A stretch of 64,000 bases of DNA from Streptosporangium sandarakinum. GTDB lineage: Bacteria; Actinomycetota; Actinomycetes; Streptosporangiales; Streptosporangiaceae. A model generated the notes under the pieces. The model searched no databases and was not told where the DNA came from. It saw only the letters and a program-made list of their open reading frames with translations. Within the stretch, counting starts at the first letter, position 1; each line of letters opens with the position of its first letter. The position numbers and the translations under genes are program-made. Below, in pieces: positions 29,495-38,690 of this stretch. Location: contig NZ_JACCCO010000003.1 of assembly GCF_013409935.1 (NCBI RefSeq), positions 620,001 to 684,000 of the forward strand, given 5' to 3'.

Positions 29495-30244
29495 ATGGGT
29501 GACGGTGGTGCGGCGCGGGTGCTGGTCGTGGACGACGAGCCCGCGCTCAGGGAGGCGCTGCAGAGCAGCCTGGAGTTCGAGGGCTACCGGGTCGGCGTCG
29601 CCCCCGACGGGCAGGAGGCCCTGGCCGTCCTCGCCCGGGAACCGTACGAGCTGGTGCTGCTGGACGTGATGATGCCCCGCCTGGACGGCCTGACCGCGTG
29701 CCGGCGGCTCCGGGCGGCCGGCAACCACGTGCCGGTGCTCATGCTCACCGCCCGCGACGCGGTCGGCGACCGGGTGTCCGGGCTGGACGCCGGGGCCGAC
29801 GACTACCTGGTGAAACCGTTCGAGCTGGACGAGCTGCTGGCCCGGGTCAGGGCGCTGCTGCGCCGCGGCGCCCTCGCCGCCTCCGCCGCGCCCGGTGGCG
29901 GCGGTCCCGGCGGCCCGGGCGGCCCCGGTGGTTTCGGCGACGCCGTGCTGGCATGCGGCGACCTGCGGATGGACACCGCGGGCCGGGAGGTCACCCGGGC
30001 GGGCGAGCGGCTGGAGCTGACCCGCACCGAGTATCTGCTGCTGGAGCTGTTCATGCTGCACCCGCGCCAGGTGCTCACCCGCGAGCAGATCCTCGGCGAG
30101 GTGTGGGGCTTCGACTTCGAGCCGTCGTCCAACTCCCTCGACGTCTACATCATGTACCTGCGCCGCAAGACCGAGGCGGGCGGCCGTCCCCGCCTGATCC
30201 ACACCGTCCGCGGCGTCGGCTACGTCCTGCGGGCCGCGCCGTGA
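29495..30244 (+). CDS. OmpR/PhoB-family response regulator
   Basis: 249 residues. Receiver domain (about 8-122): acidic pair DDE, phospho-acceptor Asp57 in LVLLDVMMP, Thr in MLTARDA, and [13 protein letters not shown] glycine/proline linker ([15 protein letters not shown]) of unusual length joins a winged-helix DNA-binding domain (about 150-247) with [24 protein letters not shown] and [16 protein letters not shown]. Phosphorylation by the adjacent histidine kinase should drive binding to tandem direct repeats, probably including its own promoter. The kinase gene overlaps by 4 bp (GTGA). Confidence 0.93.
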   Translation: MGDGGAARVLVVDDEPALREALQSSLEFEGYRVGVAPDGQEALAVLAREPYELVLLDVMMPRLDGLTACRRLRAAGNHVPVLMLTARDAVGDRVSGLDAGADDYLVKPFELDELLARVRALLRRGALAASAAPGGGGPGGPGGPGGFGDAVLACGDLRMDTAGREVTRAGERLELTRTEYLLLELFMLHPRQVLTREQILGEVWGFDFEPSSNSLDVYIMYLRRKTEAGGRPRLIHTVRGVGYVLRAAP

Positions 30245-31668
30245 GACGCCGCCGCTCTCTGCGCTCGCGACTGACCCTGCTGGTCGCGGCGGCCGTCGCG
30301 CTGGCGATCGCGGTGTGCGCGGGCGCCTGCTGGTTCATCGTCCGCGGCGCGCTGCTGAACCAGGTGGACCGTTCCCTGCTGGAGAAGCCCAAGGGAACGT
30401 CGGCCGGCGCCCAGTGGATGCAGGACTACTGCGCGGGCCACCTGCCCGCCCTCCCCCCGCTGCCCGATCTGCCCGGGTCCCCCCAGCGCACGTTCCCGGA
30501 CCGGCCCAGGCCGCCGCGGGTCCTCCCGGTGCAGGTGATCGACGCGCAGGGAGGCAGGTGCGTCGTCGGCGGGCTCGCCGTCACGGCGACCCCGGCCGAC
30601 CGCGCCCTGGCCGCGGCCCCCGTGGGAACGTGGGCGCTGCGGGACGGCGCCGCCGAGGACGGCACCCCGGTGCGGGTGCTCACCACGAGCGCCGGATCGG
30701 GCCTGGCGGTGATGGAGTCGCGGTCGCTGGCCGAGTTCCAGTCCACGCTGACCACGCTCGCCTGGGTCCTCGCCGGGGTGGCCGCCCTCGGCGTGGTCGG
30801 CGCCGCCTGGGCCGGGCTGCTGGTCTCCCGTACGGCGCTGCGTCCGGTCGGCCGGCTGGCCGAGGCCGTCGAGCACGTCGCCAGGACCGAGGACCTCGGC
30901 ACCCGCATCCCCGTGGAGGGCACCGACGAGATCGCCCGTCTCGGCGCCTCGTTCAACGCGATGACCGCGGCGCTGGCCGGTTCCCGCGAGCGGCAGCGGC
31001 GGCTGGTCGCCGACGCCGGGCACGAGCTGCGCACCCCCCTCACCAGCCTGCGCGCCAACATCGACCTGCTGCTGCGCAGCGAGAACATCGGCCGGCCGCT
31101 GGAGGCCGAGCCGAAGCGCAGATTGCTGGCCGGTCTCAAGGCCCAGTTCGAGGAGATGTCGACCCTGGTGGGGGACCTGCTCCAGCTCTCCCGGGGGGAG
31201 GGGGACCACGAGCCGCACGTGGAGTTCGCCTTCCACGAGGTCGTCCGGACCGCCGTCGAGCGGGCCGGGCTGCGCGGTGCGGAGATCATCGCCGAGCTCG
31301 GCCCGTGGTACGCCGAGGGCAACGCGGCCCTGATGGAGCGGGCCGTGCTCAACCTCCTGGACAACGCCGCCAAGTTCGGTCCCGGCCGGGTCGAGGTTCG
31401 CCTGCGCGGCGGCGAGCTGACCGTGCGCGACCACGGTCCCGGCATCCCCGCCGACGAGCTGCCGCACGTGTTCGAGCGCTTCTGGCGCTCGCCGGCGGCG
31501 CGCGGCCTGCCGGGCTCCGGCCTCGGGCTGGCGATCGTGGCCCAGGCGGTCGCGGAGGCGGGCGGGACGGTACGGCTCGGCAACGCCCGGGACGGGGGCG
31601 TGGTGGCGGCTCTCAGCCTGCCGGGCACCGCTCGTCCCCGGAGCCCCGCTCCGGCGTCGCCGCGCTGA
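30241..31668 (+). CDS. sensor histidine kinase
   Basis: 475 residues. First transmembrane helix at about 11-36, an outside segment of about 130 residues rich in Pro ([24 protein letters not shown]) with three cysteines, a second helix at about 170-196, HAMP (about 197-250), HisKA with His261 in [14 protein letters not shown], and a HATPase domain with the N box [10 protein letters not shown] and G boxes DHGPGIP and GSGLGLAIV. It pairs with the regulator just upstream, with which it overlaps. The stimulus is unknown; because of the shared promoter repeat upstream of the GT2-GtrA/GT39 genes, a cell-envelope signal is plausible. Confidence 0.92.
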   Translation: MRRRRSLRSRLTLLVAAAVALAIAVCAGACWFIVRGALLNQVDRSLLEKPKGTSAGAQWMQDYCAGHLPALPPLPDLPGSPQRTFPDRPRPPRVLPVQVIDAQGGRCVVGGLAVTATPADRALAAAPVGTWALRDGAAEDGTPVRVLTTSAGSGLAVMESRSLAEFQSTLTTLAWVLAGVAALGVVGAAWAGLLVSRTALRPVGRLAEAVEHVARTEDLGTRIPVEGTDEIARLGASFNAMTAALAGSRERQRRLVADAGHELRTPLTSLRANIDLLLRSENIGRPLEAEPKRRLLAGLKAQFEEMSTLVGDLLQLSRGEGDHEPHVEFAFHEVVRTAVERAGLRGAEIIAELGPWYAEGNAALMERAVLNLLDNAAKFGPGRVEVRLRGGELTVRDHGPGIPADELPHVFERFWRSPAARGLPGSGLGLAIVAQAVAEAGGTVRLGNARDGGVVAALSLPGTARPRSPAPASPR

Positions 31669-31749
31669 TCCGGACCGGCGGAGCCGCCGTGCGCGGGGAT
31701 CGTCGCGCGGCGCCCGCCGGACCCGGCGCCGGTGCGTCACCGGCGGGGA

Positions 31750-32964
31750 TCACCGCTCCGCGGCGCCCGCCGGGCTGACCCGGCGCAGCAGCTCGTCGCG
31801 CACCCGGCCCGACGCGACCGCCTCGGCGCCGCGCAGCGCCGCGTCCGCCCCCAGCGCGGACGACATCACCGGTGTCGCGGTCTTGACGAGCCGGGCGAGT
31901 TCGGCGCGGACCGGGTCGAGCAGGGCGTGCCTGCCTCCGACGGTCCCGCCCAGCACGACCAGGGCCGGGTCGAGGACGGCGGCGGTCACCGCGACGGCGC
32001 CGGCGAGGTGCCGCGCGACCTGGCGGACGGCCCGGACGGCCCGCTCGTCGCCGCGCGCGGCGGCGCCGAACACCGCGTCGGGGCCGGTCTCCGGCAGCCC
32101 CTCCGCCGTGGCGTACTCGGCGAGGGCCTGTTCGGTGACCGAGTGGTGCAGCCGTCCGGAGTCGCGGATGCCGGGATCGTCGAGGGAGCGGTGTCCGAGC
32201 GGCATGCGGGAGATCTCCCCGGCCGCTCCGGTGGCCCCCCGGTGGATCTCGCCGTGCATGACGACGCCCATGCCGAGTCCGCGCCCCACGGAGACGTAGA
32301 CGAAGTCGTCGACGTCGCGGGCGACGCCCGCGGCCCGCTCGCCCAGGGCGGAGAGGTTGACGTCGTTCTCCACGGTGGCGGCGCCCCCGAACAGCTCGAC
32401 GATCGCGTCGATGGACACCTGGTCGAAGGCGGGCAGCGCCGAGGGGAGGTCGCGGTGCAGGACGCCGCCCGCGTCGACGACGGTCGGCACCGAGACGACA
32501 CCGTGCCAGACCTCCGGGCGGGACGCCCCCGCGTGGGCGAGGGCGCGCTCCAGCAGCCCCCGCACCTGGAGGTGGAGCGGGGCGCCGCCGGGCACCCGCT
32601 CGGCGGGGGCCTCCGCCAGGGCCACCCGCTCGCCGCGCAGGCCGAGCAGCGACACCGCGAGACCGACCGAGGTGACGGACACGGCCGCCGCGAGGCCGCC
32701 GCCGACCGGGCGGACCTCGTAGAGCGCGGCGGCGGGCCCCTTGCGGGAGGTGTCGCGGCCGGTGGCGCGCACGATCCCCGACCGTTCGAGGTTCGCCACG
32801 GCACGGCTGATCGTCGGCAGTGCCAGGCCGGTGCGCTCGGCCAGGTCGACACGGGTCAGCGGGGTGTCGTGCAGGAGCTGTACGACGACGGAGCGCTCGT
32901 TGAGGTTGCGCAGCACGGTGGACGCCCCCGACGGCAGCGCCGCCGCCTGTGGTTGACGGGACAT
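31750..32964 (-). CDS. ROK-family transcriptional repressor
   Basis: 404 residues from the ATG at 32964. The N-terminal winged helix is typical (LTRVDLAERTGLALPTISRAVANLERSGIV), followed by a ROK sugar-kinase-like fold with GATGAAGEISRMPLG in place of the zinc-binding ROK stretch. The usual Cys-x-Cys-x4-Cys zinc motif of ROK is absent, so the domain is likely regulatory and non-catalytic. Divergent from the solute-binding protein gene, with two related inverted repeats between them; it is the likely sugar-responsive repressor of that operon. Upstream in-frame starts at 32976 and 33000 exist; none has a strong ribosome site. Confidence 0.87.
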   Translation of the reverse strand: MSRQPQAAALPSGASTVLRNLNERSVVVQLLHDTPLTRVDLAERTGLALPTISRAVANLERSGIVRATGRDTSRKGPAAALYEVRPVGGGLAAAVSVTSVGLAVSLLGLRGERVALAEAPAERVPGGAPLHLQVRGLLERALAHAGASRPEVWHGVVSVPTVVDAGGVLHRDLPSALPAFDQVSIDAIVELFGGAATVENDVNLSALGERAAGVARDVDDFVYVSVGRGLGMGVVMHGEIHRGATGAAGEISRMPLGHRSLDDPGIRDSGRLHHSVTEQALAEYATAEGLPETGPDAVFGAAARGDERAVRAVRQVARHLAGAVAVTAAVLDPALVVLGGTVGGRHALLDPVRAELARLVKTATPVMSSALGADAALRGAEAVASGRVRDELLRRVSPAGAAER

Positions 32965-32984
32965 GACCACGATCATATATCTCG

Positions 32985-32995
32985 AACATACTGTT
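32985..32995. promoter_or_regulatory. ROK operator, copy 1
   Basis: AACA-TAC-TGTT (within CGAACATACTGTTAG), directly upstream of the ROK gene start; same half-sites as copy 2, 76 bp away. Confidence 0.55.
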
Positions 32996-33060
32996 AGCAC
33001 TTTCTGCGGAAAACCATTGACCTCACAGGGATAGGGACATTAGCGTCCACCAACTAATAC

Positions 33061-33073
33061 GAACAGTGTGTTC
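33061..33073. promoter_or_regulatory. ROK operator, copy 2
   Basis: GAACA-GTG-TGTTC, a perfect 5-bp inverted repeat with 3-bp spacer, 35 bp before the binding-protein ATG. Together with copy 1 it brackets the divergent promoter region, so the repressor could control itself and the transport operon. Confidence 0.6.
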
Positions 33074-33107
33074 TAGTAAGGGCGGGAGCCCTCAACGGAG
33101 GTGCGAC

Positions 33108-34817
33108 ATGGTCGTCGATCCTCGGCGGTTCGGCCGCCGGACTCTCCTGCGCGGCGCGGGCGCCCTGGGCGCCGCCGCGTTCACCGCCTCGCTCACCGGC
33201 TGCACCGAAACCGGTGCGGGCCAGGGCGCGAAGTCCGGCGCGGGCACCGCGCCACTGCTCACCGTCGCCTCCGAGCAGGGATCGACGCTCGCCAGGAACT
33301 TCAACCCGTTCGCCGCCAGCTCGCGCTGGGCGGCGCGGTTCTGCGTCTACGAGCCACTCATGATCTTCAACCACGTGACGGGCGCGCTGGAGCCCTGGCT
33401 CGCCACCGGCTTCACCTGGTCGCAGGAGAACACGGTGCTCACCATGAAGCTCCGCGACAAGGTCACCTGGTCCGACGGCAGGCCGTTCACGGCCGAGGAC
33501 GTCACGTTCACCTTCGACCTGCTGAAGCGGCACAAGGGACTCATCGGGTACGCCACGGGAGCCGTCGCGAACTACGTCGAAGCCGTCCGGGCCCCCGACG
33601 CCGGGACCGTGGAGTTCACTTTCAAGAAGGCCTACACCCCCGCGCTGCACGACATCGCGCAGCAACTCCTCGTTCCCCGGCACATCTGGTCGGCCGTCGC
33701 CGACCCCGTCACCCACACCAACCCCGACCCCGTGGGCACCGGCCCGTTCACGCTCACCGCCTTCCGCCCGCAGATGTACGAGCTGCGCAGACGCGACGGC
33801 TACTGGCAGCCGATCGCGATCCCCGGCCTGCGGGTGCCGACCTACGCCGGCAACGACCAGATCAACTCCGCGCTGGTGAGCGGGCAGGTCGACTGGGGCG
33901 GCCTGGTGCCCGACCCCGACCGGACGTTCGTCGCGAAGGACAGGCGCAACAACCACTACTGGTGGCCGCGGATCTCCGACATCTTCCTGTTCGTCAACAC
34001 CACCAAGGCGCCGTTCGACGACCCCGCGGTCCGCAAGGCCCTCAGCATGGCCCTCGACCGGCGCAAGATGGTCGACATCGCCGTGTGGGGCAAGAGCGAG
34101 CCCGCCAACGCGGTCGGCATCGCCCGCGACGCCTACCCCGGCTGGATCGACGAGTCCCTGACGAGCGCCCACGCCGGGCTCGTCACCCGCGACGTCGCCG
34201 CGGCCAACGCCGCGCTCGACACCGCCGGGCTCGCCAGGGGCGCCGGCGGCAGGCGCACCGGCAAGGACGGCGAGCCCGCCTCCTTCGACCTGGTCGTCCC
34301 GAGCGGCTGGACCGACTTCGTCGCCGTGGCCCAGATCGTCACCCAGAACCTCGCTGAGGTGGGCGTCACGGTCAAGCTGCGCACGATCGGGTTCGACCAG
34401 TGGACCTCGGCCGTCTACAACGGGCGCTTCGACATCACCCTCGGACCCGGCGAGCGCGGCGCGTCCCCCTTCGGCTACTTCCGCGCGATGATGTCGAGCT
34501 TCACCCGGCGGCCCGTCGGGGAGACCAGCAACCTCAACTTCCACCGCCTGGCCGTACCCGAGGCAGACGAGCTGCTGGAGAGGTTCGCCACCGTCTCCGA
34601 CGCCGCTGAGCAGCGGAAGATCGGACGCGGGCTGCAGAAGCTGTTCGTCGAGGTCTTCCCCGCCGTCCCCCTGTACGAGCAACCCGAGTGGGGGGCCTAC
34701 AGCTCCCGGCGCTTCACCGGCTGGCCCGACGCCGGCGCCCCCTACGCGCCGCTGCGCAACTCCCCGCGCTTCCCGACGCCGCTCCTCGTCTACCCGAAGC
34801 TGAAGCCCGTCGCATGA
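33108..34817 (+). CDS. extracellular solute-binding lipoprotein, family 5 (Dpp/Opp-like)
   Basis: 569 residues. N-terminus MVVDPRRFGRRTLLRGAGALGAAAFTASLTGC combines a twin-arginine-like motif with a lipobox (SLTGC), so it is a Tat-exported lipoprotein anchored outside the membrane. The rest is SBP family 5 (NPFAASSRWAARFCVYEPLMIF, WSDGRPFTAEDVTFTFDLLK, VRKALSMALDRRKMVDIA). It delivers a ligand to the following permeases. Family 5 binds oligopeptides, but many members bind cello-, xylo- or amino-sugar oligomers. Because the operon has a ROK repressor, a sugar isomerase-like protein and a deacetylase, a carbohydrate ligand is more likely. GGAGG lies 6 nt before the ATG. Confidence 0.9.
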   Translation: MVVDPRRFGRRTLLRGAGALGAAAFTASLTGCTETGAGQGAKSGAGTAPLLTVASEQGSTLARNFNPFAASSRWAARFCVYEPLMIFNHVTGALEPWLATGFTWSQENTVLTMKLRDKVTWSDGRPFTAEDVTFTFDLLKRHKGLIGYATGAVANYVEAVRAPDAGTVEFTFKKAYTPALHDIAQQLLVPRHIWSAVADPVTHTNPDPVGTGPFTLTAFRPQMYELRRRDGYWQPIAIPGLRVPTYAGNDQINSALVSGQVDWGGLVPDPDRTFVAKDRRNNHYWWPRISDIFLFVNTTKAPFDDPAVRKALSMALDRRKMVDIAVWGKSEPANAVGIARDAYPGWIDESLTSAHAGLVTRDVAAANAALDTAGLARGAGGRRTGKDGEPASFDLVVPSGWTDFVAVAQIVTQNLAEVGVTVKLRTIGFDQWTSAVYNGRFDITLGPGERGASPFGYFRAMMSSFTRRPVGETSNLNFHRLAVPEADELLERFATVSDAAEQRKIGRGLQKLFVEVFPAVPLYEQPEWGAYSSRRFTGWPDAGAPYAPLRNSPRFPTPLLVYPKLKPVA

Positions 34818-35806
34818 GCTTCCTGCTGCGCAGGGCGGCGTTCTACGCGGTCGCGGGGTTCGTCGCCGTCACCCTCAACTTCCTGCTGCCCCGCCTGATG
34901 CCGGGCGACCCGGCGACGACGCTGTTCGCCGGCTACGCCGACCAGCTCGGCCCCGACGACCTGGCCTCGCTCAAGGAGGCGTACGGCCTGTCGGACGCGC
35001 CGCTCCTCGCGCAGTACGCCGACTACCTGCGCAGCCTCCTCGGCGGAGACCTCGGCACCTCCCTGTCGCAGTTCCCCACCCCCGTCACCGACCTCATCCG
35101 GGACGGCCTCGGCTGGTCGCTGCTGCTCGGCACCGTCAGCGTGCTGATCGGCTTCACCGCCGGCACGCTGCTCGGCTCCTTCGCGGCCTGGCGGCGGGGG
35201 AGCCGGTTCGACACCCTCGTGCCGCCGCTGACGATGTTCGTCGGCTCGTTCCCCTACTTCTTCCTGGCGCTGCTCGTGCTCTACCTGTTCGCGGTCCGCT
35301 GGCAGGCGCTCCCGCAGGGCCACGCCTACGGCATGGACGTCGCACCCGGCCTCACCCCGGAGTTCCTCGGCAGCGTCGCGACCCACCTGCTGCTGCCCGC
35401 CACCACGGTCGCGCTGGTCTCCGTCGGCGCGTGGGTGCTGTCGATCCGCAACACGATGATCGGCGTCCTCGACGAGGACTACCTGACCATGGCCGAGGCC
35501 AAGGGCCTGCGGACCTGGCGGGTGATGGGCCACTACGCCGCACGCAACGCGATCCTGCCCACCGTCACCTCTCTCGGCCTGGCCGTCGGCCACGTCTTCT
35601 CCGGGCAGCTGCTCACCGAGGTCGTCTTCACCTACCCCGGCCTCGGCAACCAGCTCTACGCGGCGGTCACCACCCACGACTACCCGCTGATGCAGGCCCT
35701 CTTCCTCATGATCACCATTTCCGTCCTCGCCGTGAACTTCGCGGTCGACGCGCTCTACGCGGCGCTCGACCCGCGGGTGCGCGGCGCGGCCACCGCGAGC
35801 TCCTAA
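34814..35806 (+). CDS. ABC permease, DppB type
   Basis: 330 residues with about six membrane helices. Typical DppB features: the N-terminal helix FVAVTLNFLLPRLMPGDPATTL, the extracellular segment with YGLSDAPLLAQYADYLRSLLGGDLGTSL, and the EAA loop MAEAKGLRTWRVMGHYAARNAILPTVT that touches the ATPases. It forms half of the membrane pore of the importer with the following permease. The ATG overlaps the binding-protein stop (ATGA). Confidence 0.92.
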   Translation: MSFLLRRAAFYAVAGFVAVTLNFLLPRLMPGDPATTLFAGYADQLGPDDLASLKEAYGLSDAPLLAQYADYLRSLLGGDLGTSLSQFPTPVTDLIRDGLGWSLLLGTVSVLIGFTAGTLLGSFAAWRRGSRFDTLVPPLTMFVGSFPYFFLALLVLYLFAVRWQALPQGHAYGMDVAPGLTPEFLGSVATHLLLPATTVALVSVGAWVLSIRNTMIGVLDEDYLTMAEAKGLRTWRVMGHYAARNAILPTVTSLGLAVGHVFSGQLLTEVVFTYPGLGNQLYAAVTTHDYPLMQALFLMITISVLAVNFAVDALYAALDPRVRGAATASS

Positions 35807-35819
35807 GGAGGTGTTCCCC

Positions 35820-36716
35820 ATGCGGAAGGTGACAGCGTTCCTGCGCGGCGACCGCCGTGCCGTCGCCGGCGCCGCCGTCTTCACCCTCATCGCCTGCGCC
35901 GTGCTCCTGGCACCCGTACTGGCACCCCACACCACCACCTGGTCCGACGGCGGGCCGTTCAGCCCGCCGTCGGCCGACCACCCGCTCGGCACCAACGGCC
36001 AGGGTCAGGACGTCCTCAGCCACGTCCTGTACGGCGGCCGCACCTCTCTCGGCATGGCCCTCGTCGTCGGCACCGGCACCACGGTGATCAGCGTCGTCGC
36101 GGGCCTCGTCACGGCCTTCCTCGGCGGCGTGGCCGACGAGGCGATCTCGCTGGTGGTCAACGTGGTCCTGACGATCCCGAGCCTGCCGCTGATCATCGTC
36201 CTGGCGGCGTTCCTGCCACCCGGCACGGGCACCATCGTCCTCGTCCTCGTGGCGACCGGCTGGGCGTTCGGCGCCCGGGTGGTCCGCTCGCAGGCGCTGA
36301 CCCTGCGCCGGCGCGACTTCGTCGCCGCCGCCACGGTCGCGGGCGAACACCGCCGGCGGACCATCTTCGTGGAGATCATGCCGAACATGGCCTCCGTCAT
36401 CGCCGCCTACTTCTGCGGCCAGGTCGTCTTCGCGCTGACCGCCGGCTCGGCGCTGGAGTTCCTCGGCCTCGGCGACGCCGACCAGCCGTCGTGGGGGACG
36501 ATGCTGTTCTGGGCGCAGAACGACTCCGCGCTGCTGCAGGGCGCCTGGTGGACGTTCGTCGCCCCCGGTCTCGGCATCGCGCTGACCGCCTCGGCGCTCG
36601 CGCTGGTCAACTTCGCCATCGACGCCGCCACCAACCCCCGGCTGCGGGTCGCGCGCGGCGCGGCCGCCCGCCGCCCCCGCGGCTTCCGCCGAGCCACGGC
36701 GGTGCGGCGTGGCTGA
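35820..36716 (+). CDS. ABC permease, DppC type
   Basis: 298 residues. The N-terminal cytoplasmic strand and helix (FLRGDRRAVAGAAVFTLIACAVLLAPVLAPH) and the DppC signature HPLGTNGQGQDVLSHVLYGGRTSLGMALVVG are present. The EAA loop is RRRDFVAAATVAGEHRRRTIFVEIMPN. It pairs with the DppB-type subunit. AAGGAGG lies 9 nt before the ATG. Its 3' end overlaps the next gene by 8 bp. Confidence 0.92.
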   Translation: MRKVTAFLRGDRRAVAGAAVFTLIACAVLLAPVLAPHTTTWSDGGPFSPPSADHPLGTNGQGQDVLSHVLYGGRTSLGMALVVGTGTTVISVVAGLVTAFLGGVADEAISLVVNVVLTIPSLPLIIVLAAFLPPGTGTIVLVLVATGWAFGARVVRSQALTLRRRDFVAAATVAGEHRRRTIFVEIMPNMASVIAAYFCGQVVFALTAGSALEFLGLGDADQPSWGTMLFWAQNDSALLQGAWWTFVAPGLGIALTASALALVNFAIDAATNPRLRVARGAAARRPRGFRRATAVRRG

Positions 36717-37731
36717 ACCGCTGACCGCCGGGACGACCGCGCCGCCGACCGGCCTGCTGTCCATCGAGAATCTGACCGTCGACTTCCACACCCCGCGCGG
36801 CACCGCCCGCGCCGTCGACGGGGTGAGCCTCGGCCTGTTCCCCGGCGAGATCCTCGGGCTGGCCGGGGAATCGGGCTGCGGCAAGTCGACGCTGGCCATG
36901 GCCGTACCGAGGCTGCTGCGCGACCCCGCCGTCATCACCGGCGGCCGCGTCCGCCTCGGCGACGGTGACGGCGACGGCGTCGATCTGCTCGGCCTGTCCG
37001 ACGAGGAACTGCGGCGCGTCCGCTGGCGCGACATCGCCGTCGTGTTCCAGAACGCGATGAACGCCCTCAACCCGGTCCTCCGCGTCGAGGCCCAGCTCGT
37101 CGACGTCATCCGCACCCACGAGCGGACCGGCCGGCGCGAGGCCCGCGAGCGCGCCGCCCGGCTGTGCGGGCTCGTCGGCATCGGCGCCGACCGGCTGCGC
37201 GCCTACCCGCACGAACTGTCCGGCGGCATGCGGCAGCGGATCGCCATCGCGATCGCCCTGGCCCTGCGGCCCAGACTCCTCATCATGGACGAGCCGACGA
37301 CGGCCCTCGACGTCGTCGTCCAGCGGGAGATCATCGCCGAGGTGCGCAGGCTGCAGGAGCGGCTCGGCTTCGCCGTCCTGTTCATCACGCACGACATCTC
37401 CCTGCTCGTCGAGATCAGCGACCGCATCGCGATCATGTACGCGGGTGAGGTGGTCGAGCTGGCCGACGCCCGGACGATCCTCGACGACCCCGCCCACCCC
37501 TACACCCGGGGCCTGCTCGCATCGTTCCCGACGCTGCACGGCGACGACACGCGGCTCACCGGCATCCCCGGCGCCCCGCCCGACCTCGTCGACCCGCCCC
37601 CGGGCTGCCGGTTCGCGCCGCGCTGCCCCTCGGCGCACGACCGCTGCCGCGCCGAGCGCCCCGTCCGGGTCACCGTGGGCGACCGCGACGTGGCCTGCCA
37701 CCTGTACGGCCCGGCGGAGGTGACCCCGTGA
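36709..37731 (+). CDS. ABC transporter ATPase, DppD type
   Basis: 340 residues. Walker A GESGCGKST, Q-loop VFQNAMNALNP, signature LSGGMRQRIAIAIAL, Walker B LLIMDEPTTALD and H-loop ITHD are intact. The C-terminal oligopeptide-transporter domain carries four cysteines in GCRFAPRCPSAHDRC and a later Cys, the usual iron-sulfur-type motif of DppD/OppD. One of two energising subunits. GTG start overlapping the DppC-type gene. Confidence 0.93.
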   Translation: MAEPLTAGTTAPPTGLLSIENLTVDFHTPRGTARAVDGVSLGLFPGEILGLAGESGCGKSTLAMAVPRLLRDPAVITGGRVRLGDGDGDGVDLLGLSDEELRRVRWRDIAVVFQNAMNALNPVLRVEAQLVDVIRTHERTGRREARERAARLCGLVGIGADRLRAYPHELSGGMRQRIAIAIALALRPRLLIMDEPTTALDVVVQREIIAEVRRLQERLGFAVLFITHDISLLVEISDRIAIMYAGEVVELADARTILDDPAHPYTRGLLASFPTLHGDDTRLTGIPGAPPDLVDPPPGCRFAPRCPSAHDRCRAERPVRVTVGDRDVACHLYGPAEVTP

Positions 37732-38690
37732 CATCCCCACTCCTCCAGGTCGAGGGCCTGACCAGGCACTTCACCATCGGCCGGGGCCGGCGTGCCCGAG
37801 TGCTGCGGGCGGTGCACGACGTGTCGTTCGAGGTCGGCGCCGGCGAGATCGTCGCGCTGGTCGGCGAGTCCGGCAGCGGCAAGTCCACGACGGCGCGGCT
37901 CGTCGCCCGCCTGGACCGGCCGACCGGCGGCACGATCCGGCTCGACGGCGCCGATGGCCTGACCGGAGAGCCACGCCGGGCCTCCCCGGCCTACCGCCGC
38001 GCCGTGCAGATGGTCTTCCAGGACCCGTTCGGCTCGCTCAACCCTGTCCACACCGTCGGACACCACCTGCGGCGGCCCCTCATCCTGCACGGCCACGACC
38101 CCGGCGACGTCGCCGATCTGCTCACCACCGTCGGACTGGACCCCTCCCTGGCGCGACGCCACCCGCACGAGCTGTCCGGCGGGCAGCGGCAGCGGGTGGC
38201 GATCGCCAGGGCGCTCGCCGTCCGCCCCCGGCTCATCGTGGCCGACGAACCGGTGTCGATGCTCGACGTCAGCGTGCGCGCCGGCGTGCTCAACCTCATG
38301 GAACGGCTGCGCGCCACCCGGGGCACGGCCTACCTGTACATCACCCACGACCTCGCCTCCGCCCGCTACCTCGGTGGCCGGATCCTCGTCATGTACGCCG
38401 GGCACGCCGTCGAGGGCGCCGACGCCGCCACCCTGGTGGAACGGCCCGCCCACCCGTACACGCGCCTGCTGCTGTCGGCCGTGCCCGACCCGCGCCGCGA
38501 GCGCCGCGGCGCGGCGCCCCCGGCCGCTCCGGCGGGCGCGGCGGCCGCTCCGGCGCCGGCGGGCTGCCCGTTCACCGCCCGCTGCCCGCTCGCCGCCGCC
38601 CGCTGCGCCGCCGAACGGCCCGCCAGGACCGACCTCGGCGGCGGCCACTGGGCGCGCTGTCACGCGACCGAGGAAGGAAGGACCGGATGA
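37728..38690 (+). CDS. ABC transporter ATPase, DppF type
   Basis: 320 residues. Walker A GESGSGKSTTARLV, Q-loop VFQDPFGSLNP, signature LSGGQRQRVAIARAL, Walker B LIVADEPVSMLD, H-loop ITHD. The C-terminal domain has Cys residues in GCPFTARCPLAAARC. Partner of the preceding ATPase, with GTGA overlap at the start and ATGA overlap at the end, so the transporter and the next enzyme are translated together. Confidence 0.93.
   Translation: MTSPLLQVEGLTRHFTIGRGRRARVLRAVHDVSFEVGAGEIVALVGESGSGKSTTARLVARLDRPTGGTIRLDGADGLTGEPRRASPAYRRAVQMVFQDPFGSLNPVHTVGHHLRRPLILHGHDPGDVADLLTTVGLDPSLARRHPHELSGGQRQRVAIARALAVRPRLIVADEPVSMLDVSVRAGVLNLMERLRATRGTAYLYITHDLASARYLGGRILVMYAGHAVEGADAATLVERPAHPYTRLLLSAVPDPRRERRGAAPPAAPAGAAAAPAPAGCPFTARCPLAAARCAAERPARTDLGGGHWARCHATEEGRTG

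Noticed and set aside
33108..38690. Simple dipeptide transporter
   Set aside because: The fold allows it, but the ROK repressor and the two carbohydrate-type enzymes overlapping the operon make a sugar ligand more likely; left open.
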